Source: CAYVMN01 sp964452575 (GTDB lineage: Bacteria > Desulfobacterota > DSM-4660 > Desulfatiglandales > Desulfatiglandaceae). From it: 18,611 nucleotides of DNA. Made by a program: the position numbers and the translations under genes. Shown here piece after piece: positions 1 to 7,975 of this stretch. The stretch is from positions 1 through 18,611 of the forward strand of contig CAYVMN010000083.1 of the NCBI GenBank assembly GCA_964452575.1. Reading direction: 5' to 3'. The notes beneath the pieces were generated by a model, which was not told the origin of the DNA, searched no databases, and saw only the letters and a list, made by a program, of their open reading frames with translations. Numbering within the stretch: position 1 is the first letter of the stretch; the number at the start of each line of letters is the position of its first letter.

Positions 1-375
1 GTTGATAACGAGGTGAGTTTCGGTTATCTGAAGGGTACCCTGACAGGCTTTGAGAACCAGATGTTTGGCCGTGATACGGCCCTGCGGTTCAGACCAAGCT
101 TCTTTCCCTTCACCGAACCCAGTGCAGAGGTGGATATACGATGCGTGCTCTGCGGGGGGAATGGGTGCCGGACCTGCTCCCATACAGGCTGGTTAGAGAT
201 CCTCGGGTCAGGCATGGTGGACCCTGAAGTGTATGGTTTTGTCGACTACGACCCTGAGGTCTACTCCGGCTTTGCCTTTGGCATGGGCATTGAGAGGATC
301 GCCATGCTCAGATACGGGATAGACGACATCCAGCTATTCTTCAAGAATGATATGCGATTCCTAAAACAGTTCTGA
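1..375 (+). CDS. pheS: Phenylalanine-tRNA ligase alpha subunit, C-terminal part (5' truncated by window edge)
   Basis: Catalytic alpha subunit of the cytoplasmic alpha2beta2 enzyme that charges tRNA-Phe with phenylalanine. The frame is open from base 1, so the visible 124 residues are the C-terminal end and the real start lies upstream. Diagnostic class II synthetase segments are present: the RPSFFPFTEPSAE block and the motif 3 segment GFAFGMGIERIAM, followed by the usual YGIDDIQLFF ending. Between them is a four-cysteine stretch (CVLCGGNGCRTC), a CX2C-X4-CX2C pattern found in many bacterial PheS proteins but absent from the E. coli type; it could bind a metal (inference). The stop is 4 bases before pheT, the standard pheST arrangement. 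The identification is secure; the coordinates mark only the part inside the window. Confidence 0.97.
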   Translation, partial: VDNEVSFGYLKGTLTGFENQMFGRDTALRFRPSFFPFTEPSAEVDIRCVLCGGNGCRTCSHTGWLEILGSGMVDPEVYGFVDYDPEVYSGFAFGMGIERIAMLRYGIDDIQLFFKNDMRFLKQF

Positions 376-379
376 ATCA

Positions 380-2818
380 ATGAAAGTTTCCCTAAATTGG
401 CTAAAAGAATATGTAGATATCGAGGTCTCACCTCGTGATCTTGCAGAGCTCCTGACCATGACCGGTCTCGAGATAGAGGGGGTTGAGGAAGTAGGTCAGA
501 CCCTTGATGAGGTCCTTGTAGGAAGGATATCGAGTGTAAGAGAGCATCCAGGGGCCGACCGGCTCTTCCTCTGCGAGGTGGAGACCGGCGAGGCTACGGT
601 GCAGGTGGTGTGCGGGGCGCCCAACGTGAGAGAGGGTGCACTGGCCCCCCTGGCCTTGCCTGGAGTAAGACTGCCGGATGGCACTCTCGTAAAAGAGGAT
701 CTGATCAGGGGGGAGATCTCCAGAGGGGTGCTCTTGGCAGAAGACGAGATGGGCCTGACCGATGACCACGAAGGCATCATGACCCTCCCCCAGGGCCTCA
801 ACCCAGGGGACCCACTTCCTGCGGTCTTCCCGGTTTCTGACTGGGTCTTTGATGTGAGTCTTACGCCCAATCGCCCTGACTGCGCATCTGTCATCGGGAT
901 TGCGAGGGAGATTGCTGCTGTCACAGGGGCAAGGCTCAGAAGGCCAAAGATCGAGATCAAAGAGGACGGCCCTCAGATAGATGGACTTAGCAGCGTAACT
1001 ATCGAAGACCCTGCTGGTTGCCCCCGCTACGCAGCCGGCTTAATTCAGGACGTTCGGCTTGGGCCTTCTCCATTTTGGATGAGATATAGGTTACACCTGT
1101 CAGGAATAAGGAGTATTAGCAACGTAGTTGATGTGACAAACTATGTAATGCTGGAGATGGGCCAGCCCCTCCACGCATTTGACTATGAGAGGCTCCGGCA
1201 AAACAGGATAGTGGTGAAACGGGCGCAGGAAGGGGAGACATTCACAACCCTTGACGGGCAGTCCCATACCTTGAGTGGGGAAACACTCATGATTTGCGAT
1301 GGAGAGCGGAAGGTGGCGGTGGCGGGAATCATGGGAGGGCTAAATTCCGAGATCTTTGCAGGGACGCGGAATGTCCTGGTTGAGAGCGCCTTCTTCGATC
1401 CAGTGACGATCCGAAAGGGTTCAAAGAGGCTGGGATTGTCGACAGAGGCCTCCTATCGCTTTGAAAGGGGTGTGGACATCGAGGGAGTTACAACCGCCCT
1501 GAGGCGCTCCCTTTCACTTATCTCGGGGCTTGCCGGGGGAAAGATCGCCGCGGGCCTTATCGATAATTACCCAAATAAATATAAGCGTCGTTTTATTGAA
1601 CTCAAAATAGATAAAACAAACCAATTTCTGGGCACCAGTGTTTCAAAGGATGAGATAAGGGGATATCTGAAGGCCCTGGAGATGGAAGTGTCTGATTTCG
1701 ATGCCAATACCTTGCGGGTCACGCCCCCATCCTTTCGAGTGGATATTGCGAGGGAGGTCGATCTATTTGAAGAAATAGCAAGGCTCTTTGGATTTGATAA
1801 AATACCCGTCACTTACCCGAGTATCAGGCCTTCCGAGGAGGGGGAGGATCCTGAAGTTACCCTCCATGACCGAGCGAGGTCCATCTTGGTGGGTCTGGGC
1901 TTTACCGAGATTATTACCTACAACTTTATCACCCCTGATTCCGCCGACATGCTCAACGCAGATAAGAACAGCCCCCTAAGGTCTTTTGTCAAGCTCTTGA
2001 ACCCCATCACAGTGGATCAGTCCGTGATGCGGACTTCTTTGATCCCAGGGCTCCTCTCAACCGTCAAGACCAATATGCTATATAACGAAGATAACCTAAA
2101 GCTATACGAGTGGGGAAGGGTATTCATAAAGAAAGAAGGGGCACAGCAGCCCCTTGAAAGGACCTTCTTGGCCGGAGTGATTACCGGCCTATTTAGCCAG
2201 AGGGAGTGGTATTGTGATGAGAGACGTGTGGACTTTTACGATGCCAAGGGTGCTGTAGAGTCCCTCCTCAGGGGGATGGGCATCGAGGGGCTCAGATTCG
2301 AGAAAGGTGCAGGCGCCCCATGGTATGATAAAGATCTCTCGTCCGCCATCTCCCTCGGTAGCAGCCTCTCTCCGAGCCCTTCAGCCCCTGTCATTGGCCA
2401 GGTGGGACGTATATGCTCAAGGGTATTGAAGGCATACCAACTGGAGAGGGAGGATGTCTACCTGTTTGAACTGGACATCGGTCTGGTCCGGGAGAATCTG
2501 AGAGGCCCAGGGAAATCTCTCCCGCTCCCCAAATACCCCGCCGTACTAAGGGACATTTCAATCATCGTGGGGAGAGAGGTTGAGAGCAGCAAGATAAGTG
2601 ATATAATAATGCGAGAGGGCCGGGACCTGGTTGAATCGGTCCATATATTTGATCTTTATGAGGGTAAGAATATGAGGGCCTCTGAAAAGGCCATGGCCTT
2701 CAGGGTCTGTTACAGGTCAGGTCATCAGACACTTGATGGTGCAGGGGTAAACCGCTTGCACGATTCAATAATTGATAGTATAAAGAGAGAGACAGGCGGG
2801 AGATTAAGGGAAGCCTGA
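380..2818 (+). CDS. pheT: Phenylalanine-tRNA ligase beta subunit
   Basis: Beta subunit of phenylalanyl-tRNA synthetase; it provides editing of Tyr-tRNA-Phe and tRNA binding and pairs with PheS. The 812 residues match the normal length of the full bacterial form. Domains seen in order: an EMAP-II-like tRNA-binding domain at about 40-150 (REHPGADRLFLCEV, then VVCGAPNVR), the B3/B4 editing domain at about 205-390 (SNVVDVTNYVMLEMGQPLHA; STEASYRFERGVD), the B5 DNA-binding-like fold at about 405-480 (VTPPSFRVDIAREVDLFEEI), a catalytic-like core at about 490-690, and a C-terminal ferredoxin-fold anticodon-binding domain from about 715 (PKYPAVLRDISIIV ... FRVCYRS). It starts 4 bases after the pheS stop and is followed 4 bases later by a MerR-type gene, so all three are probably co-transcribed. 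No disruption is seen. Confidence 0.98.
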   Translation: MKVSLNWLKEYVDIEVSPRDLAELLTMTGLEIEGVEEVGQTLDEVLVGRISSVREHPGADRLFLCEVETGEATVQVVCGAPNVREGALAPLALPGVRLPDGTLVKEDLIRGEISRGVLLAEDEMGLTDDHEGIMTLPQGLNPGDPLPAVFPVSDWVFDVSLTPNRPDCASVIGIAREIAAVTGARLRRPKIEIKEDGPQIDGLSSVTIEDPAGCPRYAAGLIQDVRLGPSPFWMRYRLHLSGIRSISNVVDVTNYVMLEMGQPLHAFDYERLRQNRIVVKRAQEGETFTTLDGQSHTLSGETLMICDGERKVAVAGIMGGLNSEIFAGTRNVLVESAFFDPVTIRKGSKRLGLSTEASYRFERGVDIEGVTTALRRSLSLISGLAGGKIAAGLIDNYPNKYKRRFIELKIDKTNQFLGTSVSKDEIRGYLKALEMEVSDFDANTLRVTPPSFRVDIAREVDLFEEIARLFGFDKIPVTYPSIRPSEEGEDPEVTLHDRARSILVGLGFTEIITYNFITPDSADMLNADKNSPLRSFVKLLNPITVDQSVMRTSLIPGLLSTVKTNMLYNEDNLKLYEWGRVFIKKEGAQQPLERTFLAGVITGLFSQREWYCDERRVDFYDAKGAVESLLRGMGIEGLRFEKGAGAPWYDKDLSSAISLGSSLSPSPSAPVIGQVGRICSRVLKAYQLEREDVYLFELDIGLVRENLRGPGKSLPLPKYPAVLRDISIIVGREVESSKISDIIMREGRDLVESVHIFDLYEGKNMRASEKAMAFRVCYRSGHQTLDGAGVNRLHDSIIDSIKRETGGRLREA

Positions 2819-2822
2819 GAAA

Positions 2823-3149
2823 ATGGTCCAGATTCCTGACGACAAGAGATATTTTCGCATAGGGGAAGCCAGCCGTATCATTGGGGTCGAGCCCTATGTC
2901 TTGAGGTACTGGGAGAGTGAGTTCTCCCAGGTCAGGCCGCAAAGGGCCAATTCCAACCAGAGGACCTACCAGAAAAAGGACCTGGAAATCATCCTCGAGA
3001 TAAAGAGACTCCTGTATGAGGAAAAGATGACCATAGAGGGCGCCAAGCGGCGCTTGAGGCAAGCGACGGCCAAAGAAAAGGCCGCAGGCGACCTCCCCCT
3101 GGAGGAGATAAGAAGAGATCTCCGTGAGGTTATCCAGCTACTCTCATAA
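2823..3149 (+). CDS. MerR-family HTH transcriptional regulator (pheT-linked)
   Basis: Small DNA-binding protein of 108 residues. The N-terminal half is a MerR winged helix-turn-helix: YFRIGEASRIIGVEPYVLRY, then W-E-S-E-F, a proline and QRTYQKKDLEIILEI-type recognition and wing segments. The remainder is a helix rich in Arg, Lys and Glu that probably dimerises. There is no C-terminal effector domain and no cysteine for metal or redox sensing, so this is the minimal MerR-like form. In many Deltaproteobacteria a gene of this type follows pheT (often after ihfA); here ihfA is missing and the gene directly follows pheT with a 4-base gap. The start chosen is the ATG right after the pheT stop; its Shine-Dalgarno is weak, so translational coupling is likely (inference). 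The target genes are unknown. Confidence 0.88.
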   Translation: MVQIPDDKRYFRIGEASRIIGVEPYVLRYWESEFSQVRPQRANSNQRTYQKKDLEIILEIKRLLYEEKMTIEGAKRRLRQATAKEKAAGDLPLEEIRRDLREVIQLLS

Positions 3150-3159
3150 TCCTATCCCG

Positions 3160-3185
3160 GATAAACCCTGTCAGGGTTGCCTATC
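3160..3185. other. Imperfect inverted repeat between merR-like gene and cytochrome gene
   Basis: AACCCT and AGGGTT (3164-3169 and 3173-3178) form a 6-bp stem around a 3-base loop, extended by GATA/TATC after a 3-base bulge. No T-run follows, so it is not a good intrinsic terminator. It could act as an RNA 3' end or an operator, or mean nothing. The rest of 3150-3242 holds no gene, no tRNA and no convincing promoter. Confidence 0.3.
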
Positions 3186-3242
3186 CCCTATTTCCTGATA
3201 ATCGAACATCCAAGGCCTCTATCTGAAACGCTATAGCCTTTC

Positions 3243-5051
3243 ATGAAGAACACCCTGGTCATTTTTTCCCTCCTCATCCTCATCACCCTCCTCTTCCTAA
3301 AAGAGGGGCAACAAAAGAGGCCTACCGGGCCGCTTTCAGAGGGATGCGTGTTCTGTCATGCCGGGGTGATGGATCCTGACCCCTCCCATCCGGTACAGGC
3401 CTTTGGATGTCATGCCTGTCATCTGGGAAACCCCTATTCCCTGGACAAAGGGAGGGCCCATTTCGCCATGGCGCGCAACCCTGGGGACCTCCGCGTGGCG
3501 AGCCAGACCTGCGGGAAGGAAGGGTGCCATCCTGATATGGTCGGCCGCGTGAAGAGCAGCATAATGTCCTCCAATAGAGGAATTCTCAGGACGGTCCAGA
3601 AAAAACTCCTAGGGGCAACGGGGAACTCCGGCGACATAGAGATGGTAGGGGTGAGTGACCTGATGGGAGAGCGGCTGCCCCAGAACCTTGCCATCGATCT
3701 TTACCGAAAGATGTGTGGCGGTTGCCATCTCTGGAAGCGGCGTGGAGACAGGGAGGGGGAAGTGGGCAAAAGGGGAGGGGGATGCAGCGATTGCCACATA
3801 CTTGACCCGGATGAAAAGGGCCTGGAGAAGGCGGAGACGTCCTATCACCCCAGGATGACCACGAGGATCCCATCTGAGAACTGCATCAAATGCCACAACA
3901 GGTCGGCCAGGATAGGGCTTTCATACTTCGGGAGATTCGAATCTGACGGCTACGGGACACCTTATGAGGGGAGAGGGCTCAGCAGCAGGAGGTTGTCCGG
4001 AAACCGGTTCTTCCTTAATCTACAGGGAGATGTCCATTTCACCAAGTTAGGGATGGAATGTATTGATTGCCACACCTCTACTGGGTTAATGGGGGACGGG
4101 AGGCAATACGATAGCTTGAAGGCCCAGGTGGACATCACATGCGAGGCCTGTCACCTTCCCAGGGTTTCCAAGGTCTCAGTTGACGATCAACTTGTAAGGC
4201 GTCTGGTCTTTCTGAATAGGAAGGTGCCGGATGTGGAGGGTCGACCTATCGGGTTTACTAAGAAAGGGACGCCTCTTTACAACCTCCAGGTGAGGGACAA
4301 GGTGGTCTTCTACCGAAAAAAGGACGGTTTCCCCATTGAGATGGATGTTGCATCCATGGAGAAACCCCATCACAGGCTGGCCGGCCACGGCCGTCTCTCC
4401 TGTCAGGCCTGCCATAGCGCCTGGATCCCTCAGTGTTACGGGTGTCATCTCCTATACCGCCGATCCGAGTCTCAGGTAGACTGGTTGACCGGCGAAAAGA
4501 CACCAGGAAAGTGGAGGGAGGCAAGGTCTTACCTTCGCTTTTCAAGGCCAACGCTGGGAGTAGATGTGGCCTCTCGGATCTACCCGATTGCGCCTTGTCA
4601 GGTCTTCGCCACGGTTTTCGACAAGACGGGCCAGTATTGCAAGGATGAATCATTTAGGGTCATGACCGTTTCAGCATTTGATCCCCACACCACGGTCAAA
4701 GGGTCGCGGGCCTGCATGGAATGTCATGCTGATCCAAAGGTCCTGGGACTGGGGGAGGGCGCCTTCCTTCAACGAGGTGAGGATTGGGTCATAAGGCCTA
4801 CCTATGACAGCTCTTCCTCCCGGCTCGACCTGACGGCCCCTCTGGATGGCCTTATGGATTTAGGAGGAGAATTGCCCGAGGCATCTGGGGTAAAAGGCCC
4901 AAGGCCATTTAATCGCATGGAGGTCAAAGAGATCCTCTCGGTGAACCCTTGCCTTGGGTGTCACGATCGCTATGATGATGTGATCTACCAAGACTTTCGC
5001 ACATCCAGGAAACGCTTCGAAGGTGATACAGGGCTCCCGTGCCGAAAGTGA
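3243..5051 (+). CDS. Secreted multihaem c-type cytochrome, 12 predicted haems
   Basis: Predicted periplasmic or membrane-tethered electron-transfer protein of 602 residues. The N-terminus is a Sec signal or single anchor (MKNTLVIFSLLILITLLFL) with no lipobox cysteine. Haem-binding motifs begin at Cys 35, 56, 90, 158, 181, 214, 273, 300, 387, 398, 491 and 570. Eleven are CXXCH; the third (Cys90-Cys95-His96) is CX4CH, a spacing known from Desulfovibrio cytochrome c3. Three further cysteines (452, 466, 600) are outside haem motifs. A PHTTVKGSRACMECH-type segment precedes haem 11. The protein aligns over most of its length with the next gene, so the two arose by duplication. I do not recognise a named family and cannot assign a substrate. 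No Shine-Dalgarno is obvious before the ATG; the hydrophobic start supports it. Confidence 0.9.
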   Translation: MKNTLVIFSLLILITLLFLKEGQQKRPTGPLSEGCVFCHAGVMDPDPSHPVQAFGCHACHLGNPYSLDKGRAHFAMARNPGDLRVASQTCGKEGCHPDMVGRVKSSIMSSNRGILRTVQKKLLGATGNSGDIEMVGVSDLMGERLPQNLAIDLYRKMCGGCHLWKRRGDREGEVGKRGGGCSDCHILDPDEKGLEKAETSYHPRMTTRIPSENCIKCHNRSARIGLSYFGRFESDGYGTPYEGRGLSSRRLSGNRFFLNLQGDVHFTKLGMECIDCHTSTGLMGDGRQYDSLKAQVDITCEACHLPRVSKVSVDDQLVRRLVFLNRKVPDVEGRPIGFTKKGTPLYNLQVRDKVVFYRKKDGFPIEMDVASMEKPHHRLAGHGRLSCQACHSAWIPQCYGCHLLYRRSESQVDWLTGEKTPGKWREARSYLRFSRPTLGVDVASRIYPIAPCQVFATVFDKTGQYCKDESFRVMTVSAFDPHTTVKGSRACMECHADPKVLGLGEGAFLQRGEDWVIRPTYDSSSSRLDLTAPLDGLMDLGGELPEASGVKGPRPFNRMEVKEILSVNPCLGCHDRYDDVIYQDFRTSRKRFEGDTGLPCRK

Positions 5052-5063
5052 ATATGATCGTTT

Positions 5064-5084
5064 GCAGTGGGCGGTGGGCAGTGG
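5064..5084. repeat. Tandem 7-bp repeat GCAGTGG x3
   Basis: Three consecutive heptamers, GCAGTGG, GCGGTGG and GCAGTGG, followed by a decayed fourth (TCAGTAA, to 5091), start 12 bases after the first cytochrome stop codon. The array lies wholly in the 145-bp gap between the two cytochrome genes. No protein frame explains it. It resembles small intergenic repeat families (inference). Confidence 0.6.
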
Positions 5085-5196
5085 TCAGTAATTTCGGGGG
5101 CTGCGCTGGGATAAGGAGGCCGTTTGAGTAATAGGGTTCTGGGGTGATGGATAGGGTTATTGTTTCGCTGGCGAGAAGTCCCACGGGTATAATCGT

Positions 5197-6945
5197 ATGA
5201 AATCCAAAATCATCTTTTTGGCCGCATTGGTGGCATTGATCCTGTTTGCAATCGGGCGCGGTATGGCAAGGGATGGGGAGAAGACCGATTACAGCTATTG
5301 CCTCGGCTGCCACAAGGGGATAGAGCCTATCAGCACCAGCCACGATTTTTCTTGCAAGAGATGCCACCTGAGCCCGGAGTATCGATCAAAGGAATCCCTG
5401 GCCAGTCATAGGCAGGTCGTAAGAAACCCTTCAGACCCTAGAGCGGCTGAGACCTTCTGTCTCCCCTGCCACCAAGGCGAGATCAGGCAGGTCAAAAACT
5501 CCCTACACGGGACCGTCGCAGGGATCATTAATCAGACGCGGTATCTCTGGGGGGCCCAGGAGAGGGGATCCCCTGCCATATATGGGCTTGGGGGGGCATT
5601 AAGGCCCCTGCCAGGGCCTGACCCATCCCTTTATCCAGAGGTGCCGAAAATGCTGGTTGACGATTTTTTGAGGAGGCGGTGCCTCAGATGCCACATCCAT
5701 ACGCCAGGACCTGGGGGACAAGGTCTATACAGGGCAACGGGCTGCGCGGCCTGTCATATGCCCTATATAAATGATGGCCGCTACCAGGGTGGGGACCAGG
5801 CCGTTGATCGATCCAGAGTGGGGTACCCTGCGAGACATCAGTTCACAAGGCTCATACCCAACACCCAGTGCCTCCACTGTCATAACCAGAATCACGTGGG
5901 CGCTGACTACGAGGGACTTTTTGAGCAGGACTATAGTAAGACCTACCGATCCCCTATGGTTGACGGCAGGCCCCCGGCCGAGATCTACGGGCTGGGTTAT
6001 CACCACCTGGCAAGGGATATCCACGGGGAAAAGGGACTATGGTGTATTGACTGCCACGAAAGACAAGACGTCATGGGGGATGGGAGGATATACAGCTATC
6101 AAATGGAGGTCCCGAAGCGGTCCTGTTCTGATTGTCATGGCGGGCACGGCATGATGACCCCCGATCTTTCCAGGGGAGACATCGTAAGGGAACGGGATGG
6201 GTTTATATTTGTCTCAAGGAGCCGCGGAAAGAGACATCAATTACCCCTGTTTTCAAAGGAGAAGATCCCGCACGGCATTGAGGCCCATAAGAATCTGCGC
6301 TGTAGTGCATGCCATGCCCAGTGGTCCTATCAGGATTACGGGCTCAGCGTGATAAGGGAGGACCTGCTGGAGGGCAACAAGTGGTACTACCTGACGGCCC
6401 AAGGGGATCCGTACCTGGAAAGGATCCTTAAGTACCAACTAAAGGGGAGCGAGAGGGTCTATCCCGTTTCAATGGACTGGGTGACAGGCAGTCCCAGCCC
6501 TGGCATCTGGTCTTCTGGTTGGAGGTTCAGGCGATGGGAATTTATGCCTCTAGGGGTGGATCAGAACAAGAGATATGCCGTGCTCAGGCCTCTTTACCAG
6601 TACCTTATATCGTATGTGGATCGACTGGGAAACGTGCCTCTGGAAAACGTGGTGCCCCTTAGAGGGGACCGGAGCTCCAGGGGATGGGCCTTCATGCCGT
6701 ATGTGCCACATACCATCGCCCCCTTCGGAAAGAGGTGTGAAGCCTGTCACCAAAACAGGATGGCGGCGGGCATGGGTATCCAGGAGGAAACGACCATAGA
6801 TACGGTACTGACGATCCCTTCTCCTCCCTCAATAAAGGATATGCGTCTCTTGAACCCTGAAGAGCAGAAGAGACTCCTTGAACCGTCAAGGGAGTGGAAG
6901 AGAGAGAGACTCAAATGGCTGAGCCAACCCGATTACAAGAAGTAG
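5197..6945 (+). CDS. Secreted multihaem c-type cytochrome, 10 predicted haems
   Basis: Predicted periplasmic electron carrier of 582 residues, paralogous to the preceding 12-haem protein. The N-terminal signal (MKSKIIFLAALVALILFAIG) ends in a plausible cleavage region around GMA-RD. CXXCH motifs begin at Cys 35, 53, 88, 162, 183, 225, 283, 310, 369 and 514. The first haem starts at residue 35 in both proteins, and the segment VVRNPSDPRAAETFC matches MARNPGDLRVASQTC in the partner. The site equal to haem 10 of the partner (QCYGCH) reads QDYGLS here, so all three ligands are absent; the C-terminal haem 12 region is also missing and replaced by a charged tail. No in-frame start exists upstream before a stop. 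The gene ends in tandem TAG codons. A job with the neighbour in one electron chain is inference. Confidence 0.9.
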   Translation: MKSKIIFLAALVALILFAIGRGMARDGEKTDYSYCLGCHKGIEPISTSHDFSCKRCHLSPEYRSKESLASHRQVVRNPSDPRAAETFCLPCHQGEIRQVKNSLHGTVAGIINQTRYLWGAQERGSPAIYGLGGALRPLPGPDPSLYPEVPKMLVDDFLRRRCLRCHIHTPGPGGQGLYRATGCAACHMPYINDGRYQGGDQAVDRSRVGYPARHQFTRLIPNTQCLHCHNQNHVGADYEGLFEQDYSKTYRSPMVDGRPPAEIYGLGYHHLARDIHGEKGLWCIDCHERQDVMGDGRIYSYQMEVPKRSCSDCHGGHGMMTPDLSRGDIVRERDGFIFVSRSRGKRHQLPLFSKEKIPHGIEAHKNLRCSACHAQWSYQDYGLSVIREDLLEGNKWYYLTAQGDPYLERILKYQLKGSERVYPVSMDWVTGSPSPGIWSSGWRFRRWEFMPLGVDQNKRYAVLRPLYQYLISYVDRLGNVPLENVVPLRGDRSSRGWAFMPYVPHTIAPFGKRCEACHQNRMAAGMGIQEETTIDTVLTIPSPPSIKDMRLLNPEEQKRLLEPSREWKRERLKWLSQPDYKK

Positions 6946-7009
6946 TAGCCATTCACTGGAGCCTTTTGTAGCTTGAAAAAGCTCTTTCAGTCTGTTAGTT
7001 TTATACCAG

Positions 7010-7975
7010 ATGACCGACAACTTTGCCTCAATAGAGGTCGGCACCCATACGGCCAGGGTTCTGATTGCCCAACCGGCCGGCCGGCCTGATATTATAAGAC
7101 CTCTTTTCAGGAAAAGGGCCTATATCCGTCTTGGCGAAGGCTTTGAGCGTTCGGGAAGAAAGACCATCCAACCCGATGCCATTTCTCGCACCATCAAGGC
7201 CCTTCAGGCCTTCTCACTTGATATCGAGGGTTTTAATGTCTGTCAGGTTATTGCTGTGGCAACAGGTGTGGTAAGGGAGGCATCAAACCGGGAGCTGTTT
7301 CTGGGATCTATAAGGGAAAATACGGGCATTACAATAAGGCCATTAGGGGGAGATGAGGAGGCCCTCCTTACCGGAAAAGGGGTATTGCATGCAATAGGGG
7401 TCCCAGAGGGCCCTTTTGTCATATTTGATCTGGGAGGAGGTAGTATAGAGTTCTTATTCTGCACCGGAGGGACACAGGTAATCAGGTCGATCGCCATTGG
7501 AGCGGTGACACTTACAGAGGAGTACCTGAACTGGGATCCACCACAGGAAGAAGAGATCTCTCTCCTCTCCGAACATATCGATAGATCCCTTGCAGTGATA
7601 CCTGTGGCCGATTCAGGCAAGGGCCATAACTGGCCTGACAATTTTGTCCTGGTGGGTACAGGAGGTACTGTGACGACACTTGCCGCAATGCTCCATGGCA
7701 TTCCTGCGAAGGATATAACACCCGAGAGGGTTAACGGGCTGATACTGGAGGGGCCTAAGATACTGAGGCTTTTTGACAGGATGAAAAGGCTGGGTCTTGA
7801 GGAAAGAATGAAATTGCCCGGTTTGGACGCAGGGAGGGCAGGCGTAATCCTGGCCGGGACCCTGGTGGTAATAAGAGTCCTTCATTTCATGAAGACATCT
7901 CACATGGCGGTGAGTCTGTCAGACCTTCTGGAAGGCATTTTAATCAACTATTTCGAGGGGAAAAAAGATGAATAG
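7010..7975 (+). CDS. Ppx/GppA-family phosphatase
   Basis: Cytoplasmic enzyme of the ASKHA fold that hydrolyses polyphosphate ends (Ppx) or pppGpp to ppGpp (GppA); sequence alone does not decide which. The 321 residues match the short form lacking the C-terminal HD-like domain. Visible motifs: phosphate 1 loop ASIEVGTHTARVLIA (about 6-20), acidic catalytic segment GGDEEALLTGKGV (about 113-125, Glu116/117), phosphate 2 loop IFDLGGGSIEF (138-148), and VGTGGTVTTLAAM further on. In loop 1 the usual Asp-x-Gly-(T/S)-Asn-Ser reads Glu-Val-Gly-Thr-His-Thr, a conservative but unusual variant. The last 8 bases overlap the start of guaB, so the two are translationally coupled. That context favours a role in guanine nucleotide or alarmone balance (inference). 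No clear ribosome-binding site precedes the ATG. Confidence 0.9.
   Translation: MTDNFASIEVGTHTARVLIAQPAGRPDIIRPLFRKRAYIRLGEGFERSGRKTIQPDAISRTIKALQAFSLDIEGFNVCQVIAVATGVVREASNRELFLGSIRENTGITIRPLGGDEEALLTGKGVLHAIGVPEGPFVIFDLGGGSIEFLFCTGGTQVIRSIAIGAVTLTEEYLNWDPPQEEEISLLSEHIDRSLAVIPVADSGKGHNWPDNFVLVGTGGTVTTLAAMLHGIPAKDITPERVNGLILEGPKILRLFDRMKRLGLEERMKLPGLDAGRAGVILAGTLVVIRVLHFMKTSHMAVSLSDLLEGILINYFEGKKDE

Noticed and set aside
3933..3944. 12-bp palindrome AGATTCGAATCT
   Set aside because: It is inside the cytochrome coding frame, a single copy, and probably chance.
5188..5193. A perfect TATAAT just before the 10-haem cytochrome ATG
   Set aside because: It lies 3 bases before the start codon, so transcription would begin inside the signal peptide, and no -35 element is found at 16-18 bases.
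6970..6983. AGCTT-GAAA-AAGCT hairpin as a terminator after the second cytochrome
   Set aside because: The stem is only 5 bp, AT-rich and not followed by a run of T; termination here is not supported.
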